64,000 nt of DNA. Source: Streptomyces sp. XY006 (GTDB lineage Bacteria > Actinomycetota > Actinomycetes > Streptomycetales > Streptomycetaceae). The stretch is taken from positions 1-64,000 of the forward strand of contig NZ_NOKT01000030.1 of the NCBI RefSeq assembly GCF_002237655.1, given 5' to 3'. Made by a program: the position numbers and the translations under genes. Each line of letters begins with the position of its first letter. Position 1 is the first letter of the stretch. Below, piece after piece: positions 56,573 to 64,000 of this stretch. The notes below the pieces were generated by a model. It saw only the letters and a program-made list of their open reading frames with translations. It was not told where the DNA came from and ran no database searches.

Positions 56573-57206
56573 GGACCACCACCAGCTCTTCCTTGTCCTC
56601 GTCGGCGGACAGCAGCCCGCGCTCCCGCAGCCAGTTCTCCCGGCCGCGCAGCACGGGACCGAACGCGATCCGCTGCCGCCGGGTCACCGCGGCCTTCAGA
56701 CCGGCGGCGCGCAGCTGCGCCACCGTCAGGTCCGGGCCGCTGAGCGCCGACTGCACCAGCAGCAGCACCCCGCCCGGGCGCAGCAGCGCGGGCGCCTCCC
56801 GGCAGATGCGGTCGACGACCATCCGTCCGTCGCCGCCCGCGTCCCACGCCCGGGCCGCACCGCGCGGCGCGCGGTGGCCGTGGGGAGCGGGCACGTACGG
56901 CGGATTGGCCAGGATGAGGTCGAACGTCTCTCCGCGCACGGGGCCGAAGAGGTTGCCGTGCCGGATGCGGACACGCAGTCCCGCGAGCCGGGCGTTGAGC
57001 CGGGCGGCCAGCACGGCGCCCCAGGACACGTCGACGGCGGTGACCCGCAGGCCGCGGCGGGCGGCCTCCAGGGCCAGGGCGCCGGATCCGGTGCCCACGT
57101 CGAGTACCTCCGCGCCCGGCGGGAGCGGCTCGTCGGACAGGGCACCGGCCAGCAGCTCGGTGTCTTCCTGTGGGGCGTACACGCCCGGGAGTACCAGTGG
57201 ATTCAC
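56553..57206 (-). CDS. HemK2/MTQ2-like N5-glutamine methyltransferase
   Basis: A 217-residue SAM-dependent methyltransferase. Motif I is VLDVGTGSGALALEAARRG near residue 35, and the NPPY substrate motif occurs in LILANPPYVPAPHG near residue 104, which marks enzymes that methylate the amide of Gln or Asn, as HemK/PrmC do on release factors. It lacks the N-terminal helical domain of PrmC and so resembles HemK2/MTQ2. The GTG at 57206 gives MNPLVLPGVYAPQEDT, the family start. It sits between the heme-oxygenase-like gene and the CDGSH gene. Confidence 0.88.
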   Translation of the reverse strand: MNPLVLPGVYAPQEDTELLAGALSDEPLPPGAEVLDVGTGSGALALEAARRGLRVTAVDVSWGAVLAARLNARLAGLRVRIRHGNLFGPVRGETFDLILANPPYVPAPHGHRAPRGAARAWDAGGDGRMVVDRICREAPALLRPGGVLLLVQSALSGPDLTVAQLRAAGLKAAVTRRQRIAFGPVLRGRENWLRERGLLSADEDKEELVVVRAELPV

Positions 57207-57227
57207 GGGCGCCGAGTACCCCCTTGT

Positions 57228-58235
57228 TCAGGAGGTATGGGTTGCCTCGCGGGCAAGCGGTTCACGCAGTGACGAACGTGACGCACGCCAGTCCGCGAGC
57301 AGCTTGGCACCGAAGCGCTCCTCGACGAATTCGGTGGCGTCGATGCCGAAGGCCACGTCCGTGGCGAGATGCGGCTCCTGCTCCAGCAGACCGCCGATGA
57401 CCTCATGGCGCACGACCTGCTCGTGGACCGCGTCGGCCTCGACGTGCTCGTCGTAGAAGTGTTCGGCCGCGGGGCCGGCGCCGGTTCTGCGCATCGCCTC
57501 GGCGAGCCGCCGCGAGCCCGGTGACGAGGTGATCTCGACGGTCGCGAAATGGCCGACCAGGGCGCCCCTGAGGGCCCGGTGCAGACCGAACAGGGACATC
57601 ATGTTCACGGTGACCAGGGCCTCGGCGGACGCCGCGTCGAGATAGCGGCCGTACGTGGTGTCCAGGCCCAGGTCCGTCATCAGGTCGGCGAACAGCCGGG
57701 CGTGCACGCGGTCGGCGCGGCCCCCGCCCCACTCGTCGAACTCGACCGCCGCCATCCCGGCCTTCGCCCGGCCCCACAGCCGCGGCAGCACCCAGGCGTG
57801 CGGGTCCGCCTCCTTCAGGTGGTACAGGGAGCGCTGCGCCGCGTACTCGCGCAGATGCCACAGCTCGCCTTCGTCGCGCAGGAAGTACGAGACGCCCGTA
57901 CCCTCCACCGGCTCGACCAGCAGGGCCGCCAGCGCCTCGTCCACACTGTCGTGGACGCGGGCGTCGGTGCGCAGGGCCGACAGGAAGCGGTGCTCCATGG
58001 CCGCGCGCACCCGCAGCAGGTCGGGATCCCACTCGCGCTCCGGGGGCACCTGGGCGAAGCCCCGGTAGTGCAGCTCGTAGCAGAGGTAGAGGGCGAGCTG
58101 GAGGTCCTCGCCGTACACCGCGGCCCGGGCGACGTCCTCCATGCGGGGCAGTCGGCCCGCACCCCGCAGATACGCCGCGACGCCCCTGCTCAGCGGGCCG
58201 CGCGGCGTGGGTAGTCCTGGTTCTTCGTGCTCCAT
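57228..58235 (-). CDS. Iron-containing redox enzyme, heme-oxygenase-like (HDO)
   Basis: A 335-residue all-helical protein of the heme-oxygenase-like diiron oxidase/oxygenase (HDO) superfamily. Potential metal ligands are carried by helices containing LCYELHYRGF, VEFDEWGGGRADRVHARLFA, EHFYDEHVEADAVHEQVV and HEVIGGLLEQEP, giving the expected run of Glu, His and Asp residues. HDO proteins use two irons and O2 for N-oxygenation, desaturation or C-C cleavage. In this three-gene arrangement with a HemK2-like methyltransferase and a CDGSH protein the substrate is unknown. The ATG at 58235 is used. Confidence 0.85.
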   Translation of the reverse strand: MEHEEPGLPTPRGPLSRGVAAYLRGAGRLPRMEDVARAAVYGEDLQLALYLCYELHYRGFAQVPPEREWDPDLLRVRAAMEHRFLSALRTDARVHDSVDEALAALLVEPVEGTGVSYFLRDEGELWHLREYAAQRSLYHLKEADPHAWVLPRLWGRAKAGMAAVEFDEWGGGRADRVHARLFADLMTDLGLDTTYGRYLDAASAEALVTVNMMSLFGLHRALRGALVGHFATVEITSSPGSRRLAEAMRRTGAGPAAEHFYDEHVEADAVHEQVVRHEVIGGLLEQEPHLATDVAFGIDATEFVEERFGAKLLADWRASRSSLREPLAREATHTS

Positions 58236-58324
58236 GCGCGCCGGGTACCCGCAGCGGGCCCAAGGTCACCGCCGGAGCGGGAGATCCTGGTCATGGCCCC
58301 GGGCGCGCGCCCGGGGCGCCCGTA

Positions 58325-58513
58325 TCAGTCCCCTTCGGCCTGGTCCTGCGCGCCGGTGTTCGGGGAGGTGGCGTCGCCGGCCTCACCCCGGTGGCGCCGC
58401 TGTGCGGCGGAGTCCTCGGTGCGCGTCTCGGCGTCCTCGATCTCGCGCAGCACCTCCTCCAGGGCCGTCTCGGGCTGCTTGCCGGAGTGGTCGCGGTCGT
58501 GCTCGTGGGACAC
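58325..58513 (-). CDS. Small acidic hypothetical protein
   Basis: A 62-residue protein starting at GTG 58513 with AAAGGAG directly upstream. It reads MSHEHDRDHSGKQPETALEE and continues acidic and hydrophilic; a short helix EEVLREIEDAETRTED is followed by a disordered tail. No cysteine, signal peptide or membrane segment. The family is not recognised. It precedes the HDO unit's promoter region on the same strand. Confidence 0.6.
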   Translation of the reverse strand: MSHEHDRDHSGKQPETALEEVLREIEDAETRTEDSAAQRRHRGEAGDATSPNTGAQDQAEGD

Positions 58514-58588
58514 GGGTGTCTCCTTTCCTCGGTGCGGTGGGCGAGGCGCCGGTACTTCTGGTGTCGCCAGTGCTCCGGGTGTCGCGCT

Positions 58589-58612
58589 GGTGCGTCGGTG
58601 CGTCGGTGCGTC
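58589..58612. repeat. Three 8-base tandem repeats
   Basis: GGTGCGTC occurs three times in a row in the 113-base gap upstream of the small acidic gene, close to its promoter. Confidence 0.7.
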
Positions 58613-58626
58613 GTCCGGGGAGGCGC

Positions 58627-59634
58627 TCAGTGTGCGGAGGTCGCGATGCGCAGCGGTACGGGCTCGGCCGGGGCCGACTCCGCGTTGTGCCGGGACACCT
58701 CGGCCCACCAGGACGGGCCGTCCTCGATGTGCCGCAGCATCACACCCTCGCGGATCGCCCAGGGGCAGACGGTGAGGGACCGCAGGCCGGTCAGTTTCAT
58801 CGCCGTGTGCCCGACGACCGCCCCGGCCAGGCTCTGCCCCGCCCGCGGGGCCGAGATGCCGGGCAGGCGCGCACGGTCCGCCGCGGGCAGGGCGGCCAGC
58901 TGCTTGATCGCCTCGCGCAGGTCCTCCCGGCGCATCTCACGGTCCACGAACGGGCCGTGCCGTCCGGGTGCGGCGCCGCACAGCCGGCCCAGCTGCTGGA
59001 AGGTGCGCGAGGTGGCGACCGCGGTGCGCGGACCCTCCCAGCGGATCCGCGCCGCGACGTCACGCAGCTGGTGGCGGACCTTGCGGCGCAGGGCGCGCAG
59101 CCGCTCCGGCGAGGGCGGGTCCTCGTCCTCGAAGTACTCGTGGGTGAGGCGGCGCGCCCCCAGCGGCAGCGACGCCACGAAGTCCGGCAGACGGCCGCGC
59201 CCGAAGGCGACCTCCAGGGTGCCGCCGCCGATGTCGAGCAGCGCGAGCGGGCCAGAGCGCCAGCCCATCCAGCGGCGGGCCCCGAGGAACGTCAGCTCGG
59301 CCTCGACCTCGCCGGGCAGCGTGCACAGGTCCACGCCCGTGCGGGTCCGGACGGTGTGCAGCACCTCCTGCCGGTTCGGCGCGTTGCGCACGACGGCGGT
59401 CGCGAAGGCCAGCGGACCGGCCGCGCCCCAGCGGGTGGCCGTCCTGCTCGCCTCCGCGACCGCGTGCACCAGCTGCTCCACGGCCGGCTCCGGGATGGGA
59501 CCCCCCGGTGTGACCTGCTCGGACAGCCTCAGCCGCCACTTGGCGGTGTGCACGGGCAGCGGGACCCCGTCCGCCGCGTCCGCGACCACGAGTCTGACCG
59601 TGTTCGATCCCACGTCCACCACGCTGATTCGCAT
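58627..59634 (-). CDS. Ppx/GppA phosphatase-family protein
   Basis: A 335-residue protein of the sugar-kinase/actin-fold Ppx/GppA family, which degrades polyphosphate or pppGpp. The N-terminal phosphate motif is ISVVDVGSNTVRLVVADAAD, AFATAVVRNAPN follows, and the second phosphate loop is LALLDIGGGTLEVAFGRG near residue 132. The catalytic Glu region is LPGEVEAELTFLGARRW. The length, 310-340 residues without the C-terminal HD domain, is typical of actinobacterial Ppx proteins, of which streptomycetes usually have two. The ATG at 59634 is used. It follows the exporter genes by 92 bases on the same strand. Confidence 0.9.
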   Translation of the reverse strand: MRISVVDVGSNTVRLVVADAADGVPLPVHTAKWRLRLSEQVTPGGPIPEPAVEQLVHAVAEASRTATRWGAAGPLAFATAVVRNAPNRQEVLHTVRTRTGVDLCTLPGEVEAELTFLGARRWMGWRSGPLALLDIGGGTLEVAFGRGRLPDFVASLPLGARRLTHEYFEDEDPPSPERLRALRRKVRHQLRDVAARIRWEGPRTAVATSRTFQQLGRLCGAAPGRHGPFVDREMRREDLREAIKQLAALPAADRARLPGISAPRAGQSLAGAVVGHTAMKLTGLRSLTVCPWAIREGVMLRHIEDGPSWWAEVSRHNAESAPAEPVPLRIATSAH

Positions 59635-59726
59635 GCGCGGTGGGTACCCATTTCCTGCCCGGAGCAACGGCTCGGGCCGAGGGATGGCCGAGGATGCGCC
59701 ATCGGAGTCCCGGTCGGCACGCCGTG

Positions 59727-62552
59727 TCACGCCATCTGCCGCCGCACCAGCTCGTGCAGCCGGCCGTTCGTGTCGGCGAGCAGCTGGGCGGGCGGGCCCT
59801 GCTGGATGACCTTGCCGTCCTCCATCACCACGACCCGGTCGGCGTCCATCACGGTCGACAGGCGGTGGGCGATGACGATCCGGGTGGCCTGGAGGGCCTT
59901 GGTGCTCTCGATGACCGTGCGCTGCGTCTCGTTGTCGAGGGCGCTGGTCGCCTCGTCGAAGAAGAGGATCCGCGGCCGGCGGATCAGCGCCTGGGCGATC
60001 ATCAGCCGCTGGCGCTGCCCGCCGGAGACGGCCCCGCTGCCCGAGACGATGGTGTGCAGGCCCATCGGCATCCGCTTGATGTCCTCGGCGAGCCCGGCCA
60101 TCTCGGCGGCCGCCATCGCCTCCTCGGGCGTGAACGGCTCGGTGCCGCAGATGACGTCCAGGATGGAGCCGGTGAACGGCTGCGCGTGCTGCAGCACCAC
60201 ACCGCACTGGCGGCGCACCGCCGACTGGTCGAGGGCCGCCAGGTCCTGGCCGTCGTAGAGCACGCTGCCCGAGACGGGGCGGTCGAAGCCGATCAGCAGG
60301 CGCAGCAGGGTCGACTTGCCGCAGCCGCTCGGGCCGACGATCGCCACGAACTCGCCGGGCCGCACCTCGAAGGACACGTCGTCCAGGACCAGCGGCCCGT
60401 CGTCCGTGTAGCGGAAGGACACGCGCCGCGCCTCGATCGCCCCGGTCAGCGGGCCCGGCCGGGTGCTCGCCGCGCGCACCTCGGGCGTGGCGTCCAGCAC
60501 CGGCTTGATCTCCTCGAACAGCGGCAGCGCCGCCACCGCCGAGACGAACGCGCCGGTGAGCTGGGTGACGGACGTCAGCAGCATCGTCACCGACGTGTTG
60601 AACGTCAGGAACGCCGCCGCCGACATCGAGCCCCGGGCCGGACCGGCCAGCAGCATGAACATCAGCAGGGTGCACAGCGGCAGGTACACCGCGCCCAGCA
60701 CGGAGGTGACGTTCTTGATGCGCCCGACCCGCTGCTGCAGTTCCCGGCTGCGCGCGAACTCCGACGCCCAGGCGGCGTAGGCGTAGTTCTCGGCGGCGGC
60801 CACCCGCAGCTTGGGCAGGCCGCGCAGGGTCTGGAAGGCCTGGTTGTTGAGCTTGTTGGAGAGCACCACCAGCCGCCGCTGCCAGCGCACCTGCCACAGA
60901 CCGAGCCCCAGGAACACCGCGGCGATGACGACGAGCATGCCGATCGCGGCCATGGCCATCGGCACGCTGAACCAGAGCAGCAGCCCGAGGTTCATCGCGC
61001 CGACCGTCACCGACTGGGCGACCGTCGGCCCGACCCCGGCGAGCAGCCGGCGGATGGAGCTGATCCCCATGGCCGCGCTGGCCAATTCGCCGGTGGAGCG
61101 CTCGGTGAAGAACGTCGTCGGCAGCCTGAGCAGCCGGTCCCACACGGCCGGCTGGAGCGTGGCCTCGATACGGCCCTCCAGCCGCAGGATGGTCAGGTTC
61201 TGCAGCAGCATGAAGGTTGCGGCGACCACACTGCTGAGCATCACCGCCAGGCACACCTGCACGATCAGGTCCGTCTGCGCCTTCGGTACGAACTCGCCCA
61301 GTACCTTGCCCGTCGCGATCGGCACCAGCGCGCCGATCGCCACCGTGACCAGACCGCTGAGCAGCAGAGCCGTCAGGTCGCCGCGCATGCCCCGCATACA
61401 GAACCGCAGCAGCCGCAGCGGGCTGAGACCGCGCTCGGGCAGCGGACGGTAGAACATCACCGCGCGCGGTTCGAACTCGTCGGCGTTCGCCTTCTCGACG
61501 GGCGTCTCGCGTCCGGTGGAGGGATGCACCGCCACGTACCCGCCGCGCCGCCACAGAAGCGCCACCGGAGCGCCCGACAGGGCCCGCCGGCCCACCAGCG
61601 GCCCGACGTCGTCCCGCCACCAGCGGCCGTCCAGCCGTACGGCCCGGGTCCGCACCCGGGAGGCCAGGGCGACCTGCTCGACCGGGTCGAGGCGGTCGCC
61701 GCCGGTGCCCTTCTGCGTGGGCTCGGCGATGCTGATCCCGGCGGCCTGCCCGACCAGCCTGCACGCCGCGTAGGTCGCGTCGGCGTCGGCCGCGGTGGTC
61801 CGCTTCGACGACCGCTTGCCGATGGATGCGAGCAGCGTCCGATCGGCCTGGGCGCGGACCGCCTCACCGGCCTTGATGCCCTCGGCCGTGCGGTCCTCGT
61901 GGGTGCGCTCCAGCTGCTCGATCCAGCGGTCCAGGGTGGTCAGCAGCCGGTACTGCTGGTCGACCATGGACTGCCACAGCGCCGGGTCCATCAGCAGGTC
62001 GGCCGCCGCCTCGGCGCCGTAGAGCGAGCCGTACTGCACGCTGCCCGGCGGCACCTGCATCCAGAACACGTCGTCGTCCGTGGGCGCCGCGGCCCGTTCC
62101 GTGGCCATCGGCGCCTGGAACAGGATGGACAGGCTGCGGCCCACGCCGAGGGCGAGCGCGTACTCCAGGGGACTCGTCGTCGGCGGTACGTACTGCGGGT
62201 TGCCGTACTCGTCGTACGACCAGGTCGCGGTGTGGGCGGGCTGGTACAGCTCGCGCAGGCCGATGCGGTGCACCACGCAGTCCCGCAAGGGGCGGGCGAC
62301 CAGGGTGTGCTGGGGCCCGGCCACCGGGCCGAGCACCAGCGAGCCCGCCTCCAGCCGGCCCAGGTGGTGCCAGTGGCCCTGCCGGCCGGCGTCGACCGCG
62401 AACAGGTCGACGGCGCCGGAGGCGACCAGCCACAGCACCTGGGGGCCTTCCAGGTCGAGGCGGTTGAAGCCGGCGCAGTCGAGGCGCGAGCCCAGCTGCC
62501 CGAAGGCGCCCAGGACGAGGTCCCCGTCGTGTCCTTCGTGGACGGTCGTCAT
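59727..62552 (-). CDS. NHLP-type peptide-export ABC transporter, permease/ATPase without peptidase
   Basis: A 941-residue half-transporter. The first 380 residues form an N-terminal region with a cyclic-nucleotide-binding-like beta-roll (VLWLVASGAVDLFAVDAG, HLGRLEAGSLVLGP, VVHRIGLRELYQP). The membrane domain (about 395-690) has six helices, and the ATPase (about 700-940) has Walker A GPSGCGKSTLL, signature VSGGQRQRL, Walker B ILFFDEATSALD and the H-loop IVIAHRLSTV. This matches the permease/ATPase partner of NHLP-leader bacteriocin exporters. It begins 1 base after the stop of the upstream transporter gene, so the two are coupled. No precursor peptide gene is seen in the window. Confidence 0.9.
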   Translation of the reverse strand: MTTVHEGHDGDLVLGAFGQLGSRLDCAGFNRLDLEGPQVLWLVASGAVDLFAVDAGRQGHWHHLGRLEAGSLVLGPVAGPQHTLVARPLRDCVVHRIGLRELYQPAHTATWSYDEYGNPQYVPPTTSPLEYALALGVGRSLSILFQAPMATERAAAPTDDDVFWMQVPPGSVQYGSLYGAEAAADLLMDPALWQSMVDQQYRLLTTLDRWIEQLERTHEDRTAEGIKAGEAVRAQADRTLLASIGKRSSKRTTAADADATYAACRLVGQAAGISIAEPTQKGTGGDRLDPVEQVALASRVRTRAVRLDGRWWRDDVGPLVGRRALSGAPVALLWRRGGYVAVHPSTGRETPVEKANADEFEPRAVMFYRPLPERGLSPLRLLRFCMRGMRGDLTALLLSGLVTVAIGALVPIATGKVLGEFVPKAQTDLIVQVCLAVMLSSVVAATFMLLQNLTILRLEGRIEATLQPAVWDRLLRLPTTFFTERSTGELASAAMGISSIRRLLAGVGPTVAQSVTVGAMNLGLLLWFSVPMAMAAIGMLVVIAAVFLGLGLWQVRWQRRLVVLSNKLNNQAFQTLRGLPKLRVAAAENYAYAAWASEFARSRELQQRVGRIKNVTSVLGAVYLPLCTLLMFMLLAGPARGSMSAAAFLTFNTSVTMLLTSVTQLTGAFVSAVAALPLFEEIKPVLDATPEVRAASTRPGPLTGAIEARRVSFRYTDDGPLVLDDVSFEVRPGEFVAIVGPSGCGKSTLLRLLIGFDRPVSGSVLYDGQDLAALDQSAVRRQCGVVLQHAQPFTGSILDVICGTEPFTPEEAMAAAEMAGLAEDIKRMPMGLHTIVSGSGAVSGGQRQRLMIAQALIRRPRILFFDEATSALDNETQRTVIESTKALQATRIVIAHRLSTVMDADRVVVMEDGKVIQQGPPAQLLADTNGRLHELVRRQMA

Positions 62553-62553
62553 C

Positions 62554-64000
62554 TCACCGTTCCCTGACCAGTGCCGCGTAGGCGCCGCCGAGCGCCACCA
62601 GTTCCTCGTGCCGTCCCCGCTCCACGACCGTGCCGTGCTGCAGGACGACGATCTCGTCGCTGTCGCGCACGGTGCTCAGCCGGTGCGCGATCACCACGCA
62701 GGCGCAGCCGCGCCGGCGCAGGTTGTCCATCACGACCAGTTCGGTCTCCGCGTCCAGCGCGCTGGTCACCTCGTCGAGCACCAGGATGCTGGGGCGGCGC
62801 ACCAGCGCCCGCGCGATCTCCAGGCGCTGGCGCTGACCGCCGGAGAAGTTGCGGCCGTCCTGCTCGACCCGGCTGTGGATGCCGCCGGGCCGGCGCGTGA
62901 TCACGTCGTACAGGGCGGCGTCGCGCAGCGCGTCCTCCACGGCGTCGTCCGGGATCGACGGGTCCCACAGCGCCACGTTGTCGCGGACCGTGCCCTCGAA
63001 GAGGAACACGTCCTGGTCGACGAAGGAGACGGAGGCGGCCAGGGCCCCGCGCGGGATGTCCTCGACGCGCTGCCCGTCGATGCGGATCACGCCCTCCCAC
63101 GGCGCGTACAGGCCGGAGATCAGCCGGGACACCGTGGACTTCCCGGAGCCCGAGCCGCCGACCAGCGCCACCTGCTGCCCGGGCCCGACGGTCAGGTCGA
63201 AGCCGGTCAGCAGCGGCTTGTCGAGCGGGCTGTAGCCGAAGGTGATGTTCTCCAGCTCGACGTGGCCCTGCAGCCGGCGCGTCGACTCACCGGCACCGGG
63301 GCGGCCGTAGAGCGGGTCGGCCTTGAAGTTCTCCACGTCCTTCAGCCGGGCCACGTCGGCGGCGAAGTCCTGGATGCGGCCCGCGACGCCGTTGAGCCGG
63401 GTCAGCGGGGCGGTGAACCGGGTGACCAGGGCCTGGAAGGCGACCAGCAGGCCGACGGAGATGTGTCCCTCGACCGCCCGCATGCCGCCGATCCACAGGA
63501 TCAGCGCGCTGTTGAGCGTGGCGAGCGTCGGCGCGACCACGCCCAGCCAGGCGCTGGGCACGCCGAGCCGCTGCTGCTCCTCCAGGGTGGTGGCGTGCTG
63601 CCCGGCCCACTTGCGGAAGTAGCCGTCCTCGCCGCCGGTCGCCTTCATCGTCTCGATGAGCTGCAGACCGGTGTAGGCGGTGTTGGTGAGCCGGGCCGTG
63701 TCGGCGCGCAGTTTCGCCGTACGGGTGGCGCGCAGCCGTACGACGATCCGCATGGCCACGATGTTCAGCAGCGCGACCCCGATGCCGACGAACGTCAGCT
63801 GCGGGTCGTAGGTGTACAGCAGCACCGCGTACAGCACGACCACGACGGCGTCCACGCCCGCCGCCGCGAGGTCGCGGGAGAGGGTCTCGGCGACCGCGTC
63901 GTTGGACTGCAGGCGCTGCACCAGGTCGGCCGGGCTGCGCTGGGAGAAGAACGTCACCGGCAGCCGCAGCAGGTGGCGCAGGAACCGGGCGCTGGACAGG
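62554..64000 (-). CDS. NHLP-type peptide-export ABC transporter with peptidase, 5' end outside window
   Basis: The reverse-strand frame is open through base 64000, so only the last 480 or so residues are present. They hold the rest of the membrane domain (LPVTFFSQRSPADLVQRLQS, AVVVVLYAVLLYTYDPQLTF) and a complete ATPase: Walker A GGSGSGKSTVSRL, signature FSGGQRQRLEIARALV, Walker B ILVLDEVTSALD and VVIAHRLSTV. By analogy with NHLP systems the missing N-terminus should carry a C39 peptidase that removes double-glycine leaders. It forms an export pair with the gene directly downstream. Confidence 0.88.
   Translation of the reverse strand, partial: LSSARFLRHLLRLPVTFFSQRSPADLVQRLQSNDAVAETLSRDLAAAGVDAVVVVLYAVLLYTYDPQLTFVGIGVALLNIVAMRIVVRLRATRTAKLRADTARLTNTAYTGLQLIETMKATGGEDGYFRKWAGQHATTLEEQQRLGVPSAWLGVVAPTLATLNSALILWIGGMRAVEGHISVGLLVAFQALVTRFTAPLTRLNGVAGRIQDFAADVARLKDVENFKADPLYGRPGAGESTRRLQGHVELENITFGYSPLDKPLLTGFDLTVGPGQQVALVGGSGSGKSTVSRLISGLYAPWEGVIRIDGQRVEDIPRGALAASVSFVDQDVFLFEGTVRDNVALWDPSIPDDAVEDALRDAALYDVITRRPGGIHSRVEQDGRNFSGGQRQRLEIARALVRRPSILVLDEVTSALDAETELVVMDNLRRRGCACVVIAHRLSTVRDSDEIVVLQHGTVVERGRHEELVALGGAYAALVRER

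Noticed and set aside
59640..62567. 975-codon forward-strand open frame
   Set aside because: It is the antisense shadow of the ABC transporter, full of His/Gln/Arg, with no motifs.
1..64000. tRNA, rRNA, CRISPR, prophage or plasmid origin
   Set aside because: No cloverleaf, rRNA-like segment, regular repeat-spacer array, phage structural gene or origin-like cluster was seen on either strand.

Overview
The window is very GC-rich, densely coded chromosomal DNA from a Streptomyces or close relative. The evidence is a conservon (cvnABCD plus P450), a subtilisin-inhibitor precursor, a CebR-type operator in front of a family 9 cellulase, conservon/ECF41/VanZ/SSI-type gene content, frequent GTG starts and strong GC-rich hairpins as terminators. 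There are no rRNA or tRNA genes, no CRISPR array and no prophage. One complete IS30-family element is present.

Layout. 1-6.8 kb: a partial conserved gene, a FUSC membrane protein, an FBP-type zinc-finger protein, a decapitated CYP102 (P450-reductase) remnant, an APH-fold phosphotransferase and a ROK regulator. 6.9-15.8 kb: an epimerase, a second FUSC protein, HAD and PHP phosphatases, an SDR with a topoisomerase IB, small conserved genes, VanZ, a DUF4230 protein and a STAS antagonist. 16-18 kb: a quinone-oxidoreductase-like gene divergent from a GlxA-type AraC regulator. 18.3-23.7 kb: a complete conservon followed by a P450 that lacks the ExxR arginine, convergent with a class I terpene synthase. 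24-30 kb: PNPOx and VOC proteins, the IS30 element sitting inside a split terminator hairpin, DUF4235, a glutathionyl-hydroquinone-reductase homologue, a CDF metal exporter, a deazaflavin-dependent enzyme and a LysE exporter. 30.5-37.7 kb: a CYP105-like P450 with its 3Fe-4S ferredoxin, a TetR regulator with two matched operators, a DUF1348 protein, a flavoprotein, a secreted protein, an aldo/keto reductase, a PhyH dioxygenase and an AraC regulator.

37.9-54.7 kb: two paralogous membrane proteins (37.9 and 49.5 kb) join a sigma-factor-like N-terminal half, a zinc-finger segment, one membrane span and an outside ricin-type trefoil. Around and between them lie an ArsB/SLC13-like transporter, a SpoIIE phosphatase, the GH9 cellulase, a hydrolase, an ECF41 sigma factor, a toxin-antitoxin pair, a lactate monooxygenase-like enzyme, a broken hydrolase and an NCS1 permease. 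54.9-64 kb: a conserved hypothetical, the protease inhibitor, a three-gene HDO / HemK2 / CDGSH unit, a Ppx/GppA protein and a pair of NHLP-type peptide-export ABC transporters, the second of which runs off the window.

The strongest leads are the sigma/zinc-finger/ricin paralog pair, the conservon-P450-terpene synthase block, the IS30 insertion in a terminator loop, the CebR box on the cellulase, the paired TetR operators and several decayed genes (CYP102, alpha/beta hydrolase, two small fragments). All names rest on sequence reading and family knowledge; no database search was run.
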